Made by a program: the position numbers and the translations under genes. Under the pieces are notes generated by a model that saw only the letters and a list, made by a program, of their open reading frames with translations, did not search any database and was not told the DNA's origin. From Scheffersomyces stipitis CBS 6054 (taxonomy: Eukaryota; Ascomycota; Pichiomycetes; Serinales; Debaryomycetaceae): a stretch of DNA of 64,000 nt. Below, piece after piece: positions 29,929 through 38,428 of the stretch (its first letter is position 1; the number at the start of each line of letters is the position of its first letter). The stretch is taken from NCBI RefSeq assembly GCF_000209165.1, contig NC_009046.1, positions 930,001-994,000 of the forward strand, in the 5' to 3' direction.

Positions 29929-31869
29929 TTATATTATATTTTGAATTTCCTTGTGAATTGTTATCTTTTGTTGAATACCTCTGTTTTCAGTGATTCCTAG
30001 TTCTTCATTTACATTCACTTCTCCTTCTTGATCAGTAATTTCAAAAATCATTTCATCATTATCGTTAGTGTCATCAAATTTGTCGGTATCTTGCTTTTTT
30101 GACTCTTCAGTGACTTTCCCAGTCTTTTCTCTTTCAGTGTTGTCTTTATATTTTTCATCGACTTCATCATCATCGTCGTCATCTTCATCTTCATCGTCTT
30201 CCTCATCTTCATCTTCATCTTCATCTTCATCATCTTCATCATCGTCATCATCGCCGTCATCGCCGTCATCGTCATCTTCTTCATCTTCATCTTCATCTTC
30301 ATCCCCATCCTCATCCTCTTCTGCCAATAGTTTTTCATCTCTTGTCTTCCTTTCTGCCCTAATGATAGACGCCTTCCTTCTGAGTAAATCAACAAGCTCT
30401 GACCACTCTCTCATTCCACCCATGCCAATGTCACCACATACCAAAACCTTTTCAACTGGTTTCAATACTTCAATTCCATAGTCTGGTGATGCAATCAACG
30501 CCAATTGCTTAGCAGTAATTGGGTGGGTATACATGAACGTGTTCATGGCTGGGGCGACTAGGATCGGTTTTTTAATCTGACCAGAAGTAGAAGGACCCCA
30601 AGACCGAACTATAGAAGTCAATAAATTATCAGCAATGCCGTTGGCGATTTTTGCAAGGGTATTTGCTGACAAGGGTGCAATCAACATAATGTCAGCCCAT
30701 CTTCTTAATTCGTTATGCAATATCAATTTATCATATGGACTCTTTGGCTTCTTGTTGGCAGGGTTAGCCTCAGAAGTCGAAGCGGTTGTAGTATTCAATG
30801 TTCCTTCGCCATAATTAACCCATTCATCCTCGTCTCTCCAAATCTTAACGTCGTTGTGGATCTTGAGACCTCGTAAGAAATGAACTGAAGACTTTGTCAC
30901 CACCAATTGGATGGATATCTTAGAAGCACCAAAGGTCTGGAACAATTTATCTATTATCAAAGGAACTTTTATTGTAGCAACAGACCCTGTACAAGCCAAC
31001 AATATATGGAATTTGCCATCATACTCTTTGGATAAATATTGCTGAAAAGGTACGGGAGGACCAACTGGGGAAGCTACTACTGTCTTATTTGACTTCTTCA
31101 TGGAACCTTTACGAGAGACGTTGGCACTATTGTTACCCGAATTGGTGATTTTAATTGGTTGAGTTTGGCTGTTCAAAGTGGTCGAAGCAGGAGAGGCCAA
31201 TCCTGAAGGGCCCAAAGTTCTTGCATACGGAGGAGGAGAAGGTGACTTCTGTCTGAAGGAATCGTTTTCCTTACCAGACTCAAAGGAGAAAGACAGTTTA
31301 AGAGCCGAAGAAGATGGGTCAACTGTCGTTGGTGAGTTGACTCTTGAAGAGTTATTACTCGACGTATTACCATGAACAGAGACTGGAGCACCATTCGCAC
31401 TAGAAACAGATGTCATTGGATGTTGGTTACTCCCATGCAAGTGAGTAGTCAAGAACAGTAGAACATCGTTGGTGGAGTTCTTTCTACTGGAAGTAGTCAT
31501 GGATGTCTTCCTAGAGGGAACCTGTGTAGTAACATTCACAACGGAAGGTTGGGCTGAGATGGTGAATCTTCTGCTTCTTTCTTGACTGTCTAAATCCCCA
31601 AAGGATACGGACTGCGAGGGCTTGAGTGGAGCTGGAGATTGAGCTGTAGCAGAAGCAGAAGTTTCGCCATCAGGAAATGAGCCAGAAGCAGCGAGGCCAA
31701 CTGAAGACGGAACATTGACAATCGAAGCAACATTAGCAGGAGATAAAACCAATGGAGATCGGGTAGATATTGAACCTGAATGGGCTGTAGACTCAGATGG
31801 AGCTGATGACCTTTCTTCATGGAGCAGATCCAGAACCTCTTGGCTAATTCTAGATGTCGACAGACTCAT
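29929..31869 (-). CDS. HAL3/SIS2-VHS3-CAB3 family flavoprotein (phosphopantothenoylcysteine decarboxylase fold)
   Basis: A 646-residue protein. A Ser/Thr-rich N-terminal extension (1-270) precedes a PPCDC domain (285-500), followed by a highly acidic tail (about 515-610). The domain shows HILLACTGSVA (flavin site), LHNELRRWADIMLIAPLSAN with His385, APAMNTFMY with Asn443 and VCGDIGMGGM with Cys478. These three correspond to the catalytic His, Asn and Cys of plant HAL3 enzymes. In Saccharomyces the family forms a mixed trimer for coenzyme A synthesis, and Hal3/Vhs3 also inhibit the phosphatase Ppz1 through the acidic tail. The extension and tail argue for a HAL3/VHS3 role, the complete triad for a Cab3-like catalytic role. 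I therefore give no symbol. Confidence 0.88.
   Translation of the reverse strand: MSLSTSRISQEVLDLLHEERSSAPSESTAHSGSISTRSPLVLSPANVASIVNVPSSVGLAASGSFPDGETSASATAQSPAPLKPSQSVSFGDLDSQERSRRFTISAQPSVVNVTTQVPSRKTSMTTSSRKNSTNDVLLFLTTHLHGSNQHPMTSVSSANGAPVSVHGNTSSNNSSRVNSPTTVDPSSSALKLSFSFESGKENDSFRQKSPSPPPYARTLGPSGLASPASTTLNSQTQPIKITNSGNNSANVSRKGSMKKSNKTVVASPVGPPVPFQQYLSKEYDGKFHILLACTGSVATIKVPLIIDKLFQTFGASKISIQLVVTKSSVHFLRGLKIHNDVKIWRDEDEWVNYGEGTLNTTTASTSEANPANKKPKSPYDKLILHNELRRWADIMLIAPLSANTLAKIANGIADNLLTSIVRSWGPSTSGQIKKPILVAPAMNTFMYTHPITAKQLALIASPDYGIEVLKPVEKVLVCGDIGMGGMREWSELVDLLRRKASIIRAERKTRDEKLLAEEDEDGDEDEDEDEEDDDDGDDGDDDDDEDDEDEDEDEDEEDDEDEDDDDDDEVDEKYKDNTEREKTGKVTEESKKQDTDKFDDTNDNDEMIFEITDQEGEVNVNEELGITENRGIQQKITIHKEIQNII
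30160..30310 (-). repeat. Trinucleotide-rich tract encoding the acidic tail
   Basis: On the plus strand this is a run of TCA/TCT/TCG triplets. On the coding strand it reads GAT/GAA/GAC, giving an almost pure Asp/Glu stretch. Such tracts vary in length by slippage in steps of three without breaking the frame. Confidence 0.8.
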
Positions 31870-33261
31870 GATTAGAAATGGGGTTATGGTGCTGAAGAGT
31901 CAAACCAAGAGCAAATGAACACAACGGCAACAGCAAAAAAACAGGAGCCAGTCGTAGAGAGTCTCTTCAGTGAGTCACGACACTGATGGTGGTAGTTACA
32001 GCCAATAAGAAAAAGCAGACAGGTCTTAAATGTATGTACAACTAGGCAAAATAAATTCTGGTGTCTTTTGTCTGTTCAAAGATTACAATTTGGTGGGTAG
32101 TGTAGCAAATTGATTTTCGTAACGAAAGTGTGAGAAAAAAACGTCTGTAAACTATGGGCGAATTACAATTAATGCCTCACAGGGCTTAACGAGGGCTTAG
32201 GACAGATGATGTGGGCCGACCGAAGGATGTTAGTGGGGCAGAAGAAGTTCCTATTTAAAGTTGAAGAGAATACACCTATACTATATATGGATTCGATAAA
32301 TAGACATGCGATTGTAAGCACGGTAAACGTGGAAACCACAGCCTCATGTTGAGAAGTCCTACGAGAATTTGGCTAAATCTCTGACTACTAGAAAGTATCA
32401 CGGTTGCTCTTCAGTGAGATGTGATCGAGAACAACTTACAAGGGTGGAAATTGCCAATCAAGATCATTATTCTAACATTATATTCTACCCACAACAGCTA
32501 CTAGAATTTGAGTGTTACTCAGACTAATTATCCTGGTAACTCTGGCTAAATGTCCTGAAAAATTAGGCTATTTTGTCACCGACTTTCTCTTCTTGTTTAG
32601 ATGCGGTATTTTCCTATGAATTTAGACAAATTGAAGGAAACGCTCACCACATACGCTGCTACTCTCATTTCATAATAAATCTTAATCTTTATCTTTTCTT
32701 CTGCTCAGTCTTTCTCTTCCGCTTATGGACACTTCAATTCCATTTGGGTGCGAATTAAGTCTTGGATACCGCTCTTTATCTGTGTGCAAGTTCTTACTCG
32801 CAGGCTATACACTCAGCCCTCTGGACATCTTACAACCGGTCTTGGATTAGGTTCGCTGACGCTGGCACATGGTGTGGTTTTAATTTGCAATTCCTCCTGC
32901 TCTTAAAGTTTTCCCCTCTGTCTCCTGTAGTATTGGATTTCTTAGTGAAGAGTTTTGTACTCCGCCCTACAAGTCCAGCAAGTTTAAGAACACCAGTATT
33001 TGTGTTACATGTATTCATCTGTCAACTTGCTGTAATACATTTCTAGGCTCTTACACTTGTCTGTAAGCTTAGGGAAAACACCAAGATATGGATTAAGTTG
33101 ACTGAATAAGACTATAGTGGATGGTGATCACATGATTTATCACATGACAAAGTTACCAGAGGCTTCGACATGCGACATTAACACGCTGGTGTCAAAAACA
33201 GTCTACGAAACTGATGCTGCCGTGCTTCTATTCTACTAACCCAACTTGATCTTTATCTGCC
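31870..33261. other. Intergenic: divergent promoter region of the HAL3-family gene and SEC11
   Basis: 1.39 kb. Two ATCACATG sites stand close to SEC11. Open frames in 32,573-33,046 lack ATG starts or are unremarkable and are not called. No RNA gene was seen. Confidence 0.5.
33127..33147 (+). promoter_or_regulatory. Two direct ATCACATGA elements upstream of SEC11
   Basis: ATCACATGA at 33127-33135 and again at 33139-33147, 12 bases apart, about 115 bases before the SEC11 ATG. Both fit the Cbf1 consensus RTCACRTG. The close tandem makes a real site more likely than a single match would. Confidence 0.45.
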
Positions 33262-33762
33262 ATGAATATCCGTCAGCAGTTGACCCAATTCTTGTCGTTG
33301 GCGTACGTGTTTACGTCAGCGTTTGTGATCTGGAAGTCTCTTGGAATCATCACAAATTCTCATTCGCCAATTGTCGTTGTGTTGTCTGGATCAATGGAAC
33401 CAGCCTTTCAAAGGGGAGACATCTTATTCCTCTGGAATCGGGACCAAGAAGCAAAGGTTGGAGATATCGTAGTTTACGAAATTCAAGGAAGAAATATCCC
33501 CATAGTTCACAGAGTATTGAGAGAACATCATAATTCTGACAAACAATTATTGTTAACCAAAGGTGATAATAATGCTGTAGATGACCTTGGATTGTACGCC
33601 AAGAAACAAAAGTACTTGAATCAAAAGACAGACTTGGTCGGCTCTGTTAAGGCATACTTGCCCAAATTGGGCTACGTCACAATCTTGATAACTGAAAACG
33701 TCTACTTCAAGTATGGTATGTTGGGTCTCATGTGTATCTCAACCCTCCTCACCAACGAGTAG
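33262..33762 (+). CDS. SEC11: Signal peptidase complex catalytic subunit Sec11
   Basis: A 166-residue ER membrane protease, the length of Saccharomyces Sec11 (167). It removes signal peptides from proteins entering the ER. One N-terminal membrane anchor (about 12-30) is followed by the catalytic core. The nucleophile Ser44 lies in [10 protein letters not shown] and His83 in [10 protein letters not shown], and the Asp lies in [13 protein letters not shown] (about 102-108). This is the Ser-His-Asp set of eukaryotic signal peptidases, not the Ser-Lys pair of bacteria. A second hydrophobic stretch near 145-160 packs against the membrane. It supports maturation of secreted products such as the window's two cell-surface proteins. 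Confidence 0.97.
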   Translation: MNIRQQLTQFLSLAYVFTSAFVIWKSLGIITNSHSPIVVVLSGSMEPAFQRGDILFLWNRDQEAKVGDIVVYEIQGRNIPIVHRVLREHHNSDKQLLLTKGDNNAVDDLGLYAKKQKYLNQKTDLVGSVKAYLPKLGYVTILITENVYFKYGMLGLMCISTLLTNE

Positions 33763-34783
33763 TAGCTGTTATAAATTTATATCGCCTTGTACATTAACGC
33801 ATTAAATACACGTCCAATCGGTTCAATAGTTGTGATCCGTAAGTTTTTCAGTCTGATTACTGACTTTTGAGTGAAAATCCAGATGGACCATAGGGAGACC
33901 TTGTTTTTATAGAAATTGTTTCAATATCAACATAATTTAATTCGTAAGGTATAACATTCAACAAAGATAGACACTCAAAATTTGCATAGAAAGTTAGAGA
34001 TACTTATAACCTATAATTGGGACTACAAAATTAACTGAAACAGTAAGTATATACGACAATTGCAAACCACTTGACAAGTTTAGGAACATGTCTAAAGGAA
34101 GCATCGTGGTAAGATGTATAGAACCCAGTAGGCGAATATTTATGACTTTTGACTATACACAATATATTAAACCTATGAAAGACATATGAAAATTAAAGAA
34201 AGCCTTCATTGTTTAAGAATGTACTCCAAGGAGAAAATACAATAAAGCACGAGAATCTGATTTTGCAACCGGATTAACTGTGAGAGACTCATGAATAAAA
34301 GTCGGCATACACACTGTAACCATACAAAGGAGAATATCCACATCTTTGCGGTATGGATCTTTGTCTCGTTTTTTTATTTGCTGAAGGCAATATTGGGGAT
34401 AAAAGTGTAGCCTACTTGCTACATAGTAAACGAATCTTCGTCTAACACATACCGACGATTGGAAGAAATAAATGATTGAGACCTTTTGATGATGGTTCCA
34501 GAAAACTAAGTGATATTTGAAGATTTTTTCTGCATTTTTTTTCGAATTGGCACATAAAAAAATCAAACTTTTTCTCTGGCCATAACTTAAATCTTTTCCC
34601 AATTCATACAGAAAATCAGAAAACAACTTGAAAGTTAGATTTTTAAGTTAATACTGCTTCATATTTAGGTTTAATTCATTGATAACTGTCAAAATGCTTA
34701 ATTTGAAAAGTTTTCTATTGCGGTATGGATCTTATTTTCGGAAATTTACGGTTTATTTAGCATGTTATCTGTATCGTTAAGAA
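33763..34783. other. Intergenic upstream of the tRNA pair
   Basis: 1.0 kb of AT-rich DNA after SEC11. A 16-base direct repeat, TTGCGGTATGGATCTT, occurs at 34346-34361 and 34718-34733, 372 bases apart; I cannot show that it bounds an element. A minus-strand frame at 34213-34626 starts with TTG and is not called. No LTR-type TG...CA ends were found. Confidence 0.5.
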
Positions 34784-34857
34784 GACTCCGTGGCCAAGCT
34801 GGCTAAGGCGTAAGACTGTTAATCTTGAGATCGTGAGTTCGATCCTCACCGGGGTCG
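34784..34857 (+). tRNA. tRNA-Asn (anticodon GTT)
   Basis: A 74-base cloverleaf without intron. The acceptor arms GACTCCG and CGGGGTC pair over seven bases with one G-U, and G is the discriminator base. The D arm has TGGCCAAGCTGGCTAAGGC (A box), the anticodon GTT is at 34818-34820, and the T arm is GTGAGTTCGATCCTCAC (B box). The sequence is very close to Saccharomyces tRNA-Asn. The CCA end is not encoded. Confidence 0.97.
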
Positions 34858-34871
34858 TCTTGATTTTGTAA

Positions 34872-34944
34872 GCCTTTATGGCCAAGTTGGTAAGGCACCT
34901 CACTAGTAATGAGGAGATCGTCAGTTCGAATCTGGCTGAAGGCA
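34872..34944 (+). tRNA. tRNA-Thr (anticodon AGT)
   Basis: A 73-base cloverleaf without intron. The acceptor arms GCCTTTA and TGAAGGC pair, with A as discriminator. The A box lies in TGGCCAAGTTGGTAAGGC, the anticodon AGT (read as IGU) is at 34915-34917, and the T arm contains CAGTTCGAATCTG. It starts only 14 bases after tRNA-Asn on the same strand. Confidence 0.96.
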
Positions 34945-34952
34945 TTTTTTTT
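34945..34952 (+). terminator. RNA polymerase III terminator after tRNA-Thr
   Basis: A run of eight Ts starts directly after the tRNA-Thr discriminator base. The 14-base spacer between the two tRNAs holds only four Ts, a weak stop in yeast. Confidence 0.85.
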
Positions 34953-35183
34953 GCATCTTTAAGTCGTCAAGTCTTTTAAGGCTCTTTTCTTCGATATATC
35001 TTCATGTTGTTCGAAAGGCACGCAAGAATCATGTTCGAAATTATGTGGCTGCTAGGAAAACCTATTTAAGCGATGATGCGATCGGCAATTCCTAAATTGA
35101 ATGGGAGAATTTCATAAAGCGTATGATACGACGATTAAAAGAGCTTGTTGAATGTCAGACGTAATCTCGTAACAATCTAATCT

Positions 35184-36101
35184 ATGATCTGTTCTGGGTA
35201 TCATTGTTGTCGTCTTTTCTTCAAATATGGTAGGTGGGTGGGTGCAAATTCCATCTGCAGAATCAAAAACCCAGATAATTTTGCGAACAGTCTTTTATAT
35301 GAAAAGCTTTCTTATCTAAATATCTCAGATATGTACAGATTCAGAGGGCATAAGGCAGTGATAACTGGAGGTTCAAAGGGTTTGGGAAAAGCAATATCTC
35401 AGAAATTGGCTCTGCAGGGATGTTCGGTTGTGCTATTGGCCAGAAGTAGAGATTTACTTGAACAGAATGTAAAAGAGCTACCAAAGGTGACAGACAGCCA
35501 ACAACATAGTTATCTACTTGTAGATTTGCAAAGCTTATCCAGGGAGAGTCCATCAAGTAAAATATACAGTCAATTAGCTAATTGTTTCGAGAACACTTCA
35601 ATTTTGGTGAATTGTGCTGGCATAACGACGAGGAACTTGCTTTCAAAATCTACTAGCGAAGAGATCAACACAGTAATAGATTTGAATCTAATAGCTCCGA
35701 TAATATTAAGCAAATTGGCTTACAAGCCCATGTTGAAGAAATCAAGAAAGTTACTGCGAGATACCACAGAGGAAATCAATTCTCCCACAATTCTTAATAT
35801 TTCCTCGGTGCTATCGATGACAAACATCTCTATTCCTGGAACATCTATTTATGCTGCCAGTAAAGCAGGTCTATTGGGCTTTACGAGGTCATTAGCAGCA
35901 GAATTGGGAGGAAGAGTAAGAGTGAATGCATTGATGCCTGGATTGATTCCAGATACTGAAATGGGTGCTGCCACTGATTTGGCAGATAAGATACAGACAG
36001 TAGCCATGTCTGCTGTTGTTGACCAGGCAGTGTCAATCATAGGTGATAATACCTTAAACGGGAAGTGTTTATTGTGTGATTCGACAGTCCAAGAAATGTA
36101 A
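35184..36101 (+). CDS. OAR1: Mitochondrial 3-oxoacyl-[acyl-carrier-protein] reductase
   Basis: A 305-residue short-chain dehydrogenase/reductase. The NADPH-binding motif TGGSKGLGKA starts near residue 61, an NCAG motif lies near 148, a catalytic Ser sits in ILNISSVLS, and YAASK supplies Tyr223 and Lys227. The family fit is Oar1, which reduces 3-oxoacyl-ACP in the mitochondrial type II fatty-acid pathway that feeds lipoic acid synthesis. The first ATG (35184) gives a basic, Cys-rich 49-residue leader that could be a mitochondrial presequence. A second Met at residue 50 (35331) gives a 256-residue form starting right at the SDR fold. I keep the longer form because a presequence is expected. Another SDR is possible but less likely. 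Confidence 0.78.
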   Translation: MICSGYHCCRLFFKYGRWVGANSICRIKNPDNFANSLLYEKLSYLNISDMYRFRGHKAVITGGSKGLGKAISQKLALQGCSVVLLARSRDLLEQNVKELPKVTDSQQHSYLLVDLQSLSRESPSSKIYSQLANCFENTSILVNCAGITTRNLLSKSTSEEINTVIDLNLIAPIILSKLAYKPMLKKSRKLLRDTTEEINSPTILNISSVLSMTNISIPGTSIYAASKAGLLGFTRSLAAELGGRVRVNALMPGLIPDTEMGAATDLADKIQTVAMSAVVDQAVSIIGDNTLNGKCLLCDSTVQEM

Positions 36102-36178
36102 AATGTCATTAATGTACAACTCATGACTATATATATACATATAGATATAAGAATGCAAATACGATACTAATGAAATAG

Positions 36179-38080
36179 TTAAGGAAAGAGTAAACAACCA
36201 ATTTCCTCGATGTCATCATCATCAAATTCGTCGTGGTCGTCGTAAGCACGCTTGAAAATAGATTGTGCTAATTCAAGCAGAGCTAATTCTCCCCTTTCAT
36301 ACAACCACAACAAGAAGTCATTAAGTTCTCTATTCGATGCATAACAACTTTCACACAAAAGTATTTGCAAGATAGTTCTGCTAATTTCATTCTCACTATA
36401 TGGAAAATAAGGTGTAAACTTGCCATTATCAAGAAAATAACCTCGAAGAATGTCAACACACTTCATCAACATATCACTGTTCTTGCAAATAGTATTTATA
36501 TCTGTTACCAATTGATTGACTTTTTCTGCATCAACACTATAGGGCCCATCTATTAACCTAACGAGCCGGTTATGTGTTCTAGTCGCTTTAGACTTAATGA
36601 AACTCAAGAGCATAGAAGTTGCTTCGAATATGAGTTCGTTACCTGGATACAACGAGTTAAATATCAATGACGATTCATTAGAAAGTCCTAACCAGATGTT
36701 AAGAAAGTCATTCAACTGAAGATATGAATCACTCAAGGATTCTTCAATATCTTCAATATTCGTACATCTACCGACCCGCGATCGTGTTTCACTGAGTAAC
36801 TCTGTAAACAATTTTACCAATACCGAATTTAGAATTGGATGTTGAGGATTTGCCTTGATAACTCCATAAATATCGTGAATTAATGTCTCTCGCTCTGAAA
36901 GGTCGGAGTCTATTTCGTTTATCACTTCCAAATTGATCTTATCATCGACAGGCATGGTTTCTAATATTAAAGAAGAATTACAGGAGGAAGAGAAGTTAGA
37001 TTGTAAGCCTAATGCATGAACAAACTTGCTCCAATACCCAATCTTGAATAGAATCCAAAATGACCTGGTATTAGTTCGCCTGAAATCATTTCCATTTAAT
37101 AGTACAGTAGTGTCACAGTCGATGTCGCTGTGATCTTGAGACGTAATGGACCAATATTCAGAAAACATTGTGTTCATTATGGTGAAGAGTACTTGGCTAT
37201 TTGGCCCATCAGTTTGCGCTTGTTCAAAGAGCCAGTGAATAAGGACAGGCATCAAACAATACAATACCAGTTTCAGATAGAAAACTACCAAGTGAACGAA
37301 GTAGCCGAGAATGAATTCTAGCCTGTAGGATTCAATCACTATAGTGGGCTCAACTTCAAACCAATAGTCAATGTCATCATTCAAATTGTTGTGGACTTCT
37401 TTCAAATAGATTGGTAATGTATTTGGATCAAATAGTAATGCTTGATTGAGTTTATAGAAAGAGGATTTTGTTGAAAGTGCTATCATTTTCCCAATCTTTA
37501 ACGAAGATAAGGTTGATAGTCTCGGAATTTTGGATGAGTTTTGATCCAAAGGATGGTTACTCAGAATGAAGGATGTTACTATGTTCCGAAATATCTGGAA
37601 CACCTCAACATACGAATCATATAGTTCAACGGTTATAAATGGTTTCATTGAGAGAAGTCTTGCAAATGAATCCTTTGGAGAGACAAAAGCGTCAACCTGT
37701 CTTGAAAGCAACGTTGATTGCATTATAGGTGAAACCGAGGCCCTCTCTTCGCTATCAGTTTCTTCATAGCTGTAGTCTAAGTTATCACTGTCTATGCCAA
37801 TATTGCTCTTGGGAACAATGTAATCAGCCTTCTTTCGTCGTTTATCACCTTTGATTTCATTGTATGCTTTTCTTGATTGCTCGTTCTCTGAATATGCTGT
37901 TGAGTCCGGTCGGAAACAAGAAAGGGCTTCCTTCAAGGGAAAATTATGAACTAACAATGAGGAGTACTTCTGGTTCAAATCATAGAGACTGTGAACTTTA
38001 GATATAAACGGTCGGACGGCCCTCTTGCAACGAGAAAGGCTTAATGAATCTGAATGCAGTGGTGTTCTTCTCGGTGCCAT
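36179..38080 (-). CDS. Uncharacterised 633-residue protein
   Basis: I do not recognise the family. The N-terminus is basic and Ser/Arg-rich (MAPRRTPLHSDSLSLSRCKR), and a KGDKRRKK cluster near 77-84 looks like a nuclear signal. The rest is mostly helical with conserved-looking Leu-rich segments. One long hydrophobic stretch at about 258-290 (LGYFVHLVVFYLKLVLYC) could be a membrane span or a buried helix pair. The C-terminus is very acidic (DDHDEFDDDDIEEIG) and ends in LLFP. The frame is intact with an ATG, and the gene converges on OAR1 with a 77-base gap. A helical-repeat scaffold in the nucleus is my best reading, but no function can be claimed. Confidence 0.78.
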   Translation of the reverse strand: MAPRRTPLHSDSLSLSRCKRAVRPFISKVHSLYDLNQKYSSLLVHNFPLKEALSCFRPDSTAYSENEQSRKAYNEIKGDKRRKKADYIVPKSNIGIDSDNLDYSYEETDSEERASVSPIMQSTLLSRQVDAFVSPKDSFARLLSMKPFITVELYDSYVEVFQIFRNIVTSFILSNHPLDQNSSKIPRLSTLSSLKIGKMIALSTKSSFYKLNQALLFDPNTLPIYLKEVHNNLNDDIDYWFEVEPTIVIESYRLEFILGYFVHLVVFYLKLVLYCLMPVLIHWLFEQAQTDGPNSQVLFTIMNTMFSEYWSITSQDHSDIDCDTTVLLNGNDFRRTNTRSFWILFKIGYWSKFVHALGLQSNFSSSCNSSLILETMPVDDKINLEVINEIDSDLSERETLIHDIYGVIKANPQHPILNSVLVKLFTELLSETRSRVGRCTNIEDIEESLSDSYLQLNDFLNIWLGLSNESSLIFNSLYPGNELIFEATSMLLSFIKSKATRTHNRLVRLIDGPYSVDAEKVNQLVTDINTICKNSDMLMKCVDILRGYFLDNGKFTPYFPYSENEISRTILQILLCESCYASNRELNDFLLWLYERGELALLELAQSIFKRAYDDHDEFDDDDIEEIGCLLFP

Positions 38081-38428
38081 AATGATACTATATACACCCA
38101 GGACACATCCACAATCGCTATCTGGAATAATTCATATAAACACCCAACCAGGCTAGTTACAATCTAACGACTCAATGGACGTAATTTTGCTAGTGGACAA
38201 GTTAGATCAATTATTGCAAAATGTACAAAGTCTAGTTCGAGCAGTGTAAACACCAATTTGCGCACTAATAATAATTGCAATCGAGACGTTCGGATGGGGA
38301 AATCTTGCAAAATAGCAAAATCTTCAATTACGATACTTTCTTAGAAGGTTAGTTGCAATTGGTCTGTTGATTGTCATAGCTATTTAAACGTTTTCTGTGA
38401 TCTTTCCTACATCAACTTCCTGAGTCTG
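38081..38428. promoter_or_regulatory. Divergent promoter between the 36179 gene and GTB1
   Basis: 348 bases between two divergent starts. AT-rich, with a TATTTAAA-like element at about 38,380 on the GTB1 side. No other feature was recognised. Confidence 0.5.

Noticed and set aside
30068..30481. 137-codon poly-Ser frame antisense to the HAL3-family gene
   Set aside because: It is the reverse of the GAT/GAA acidic tract.
34213..34626. 137-codon minus-strand frame near the tRNAs
   Set aside because: Starts with TTG and has mixed composition without a domain.
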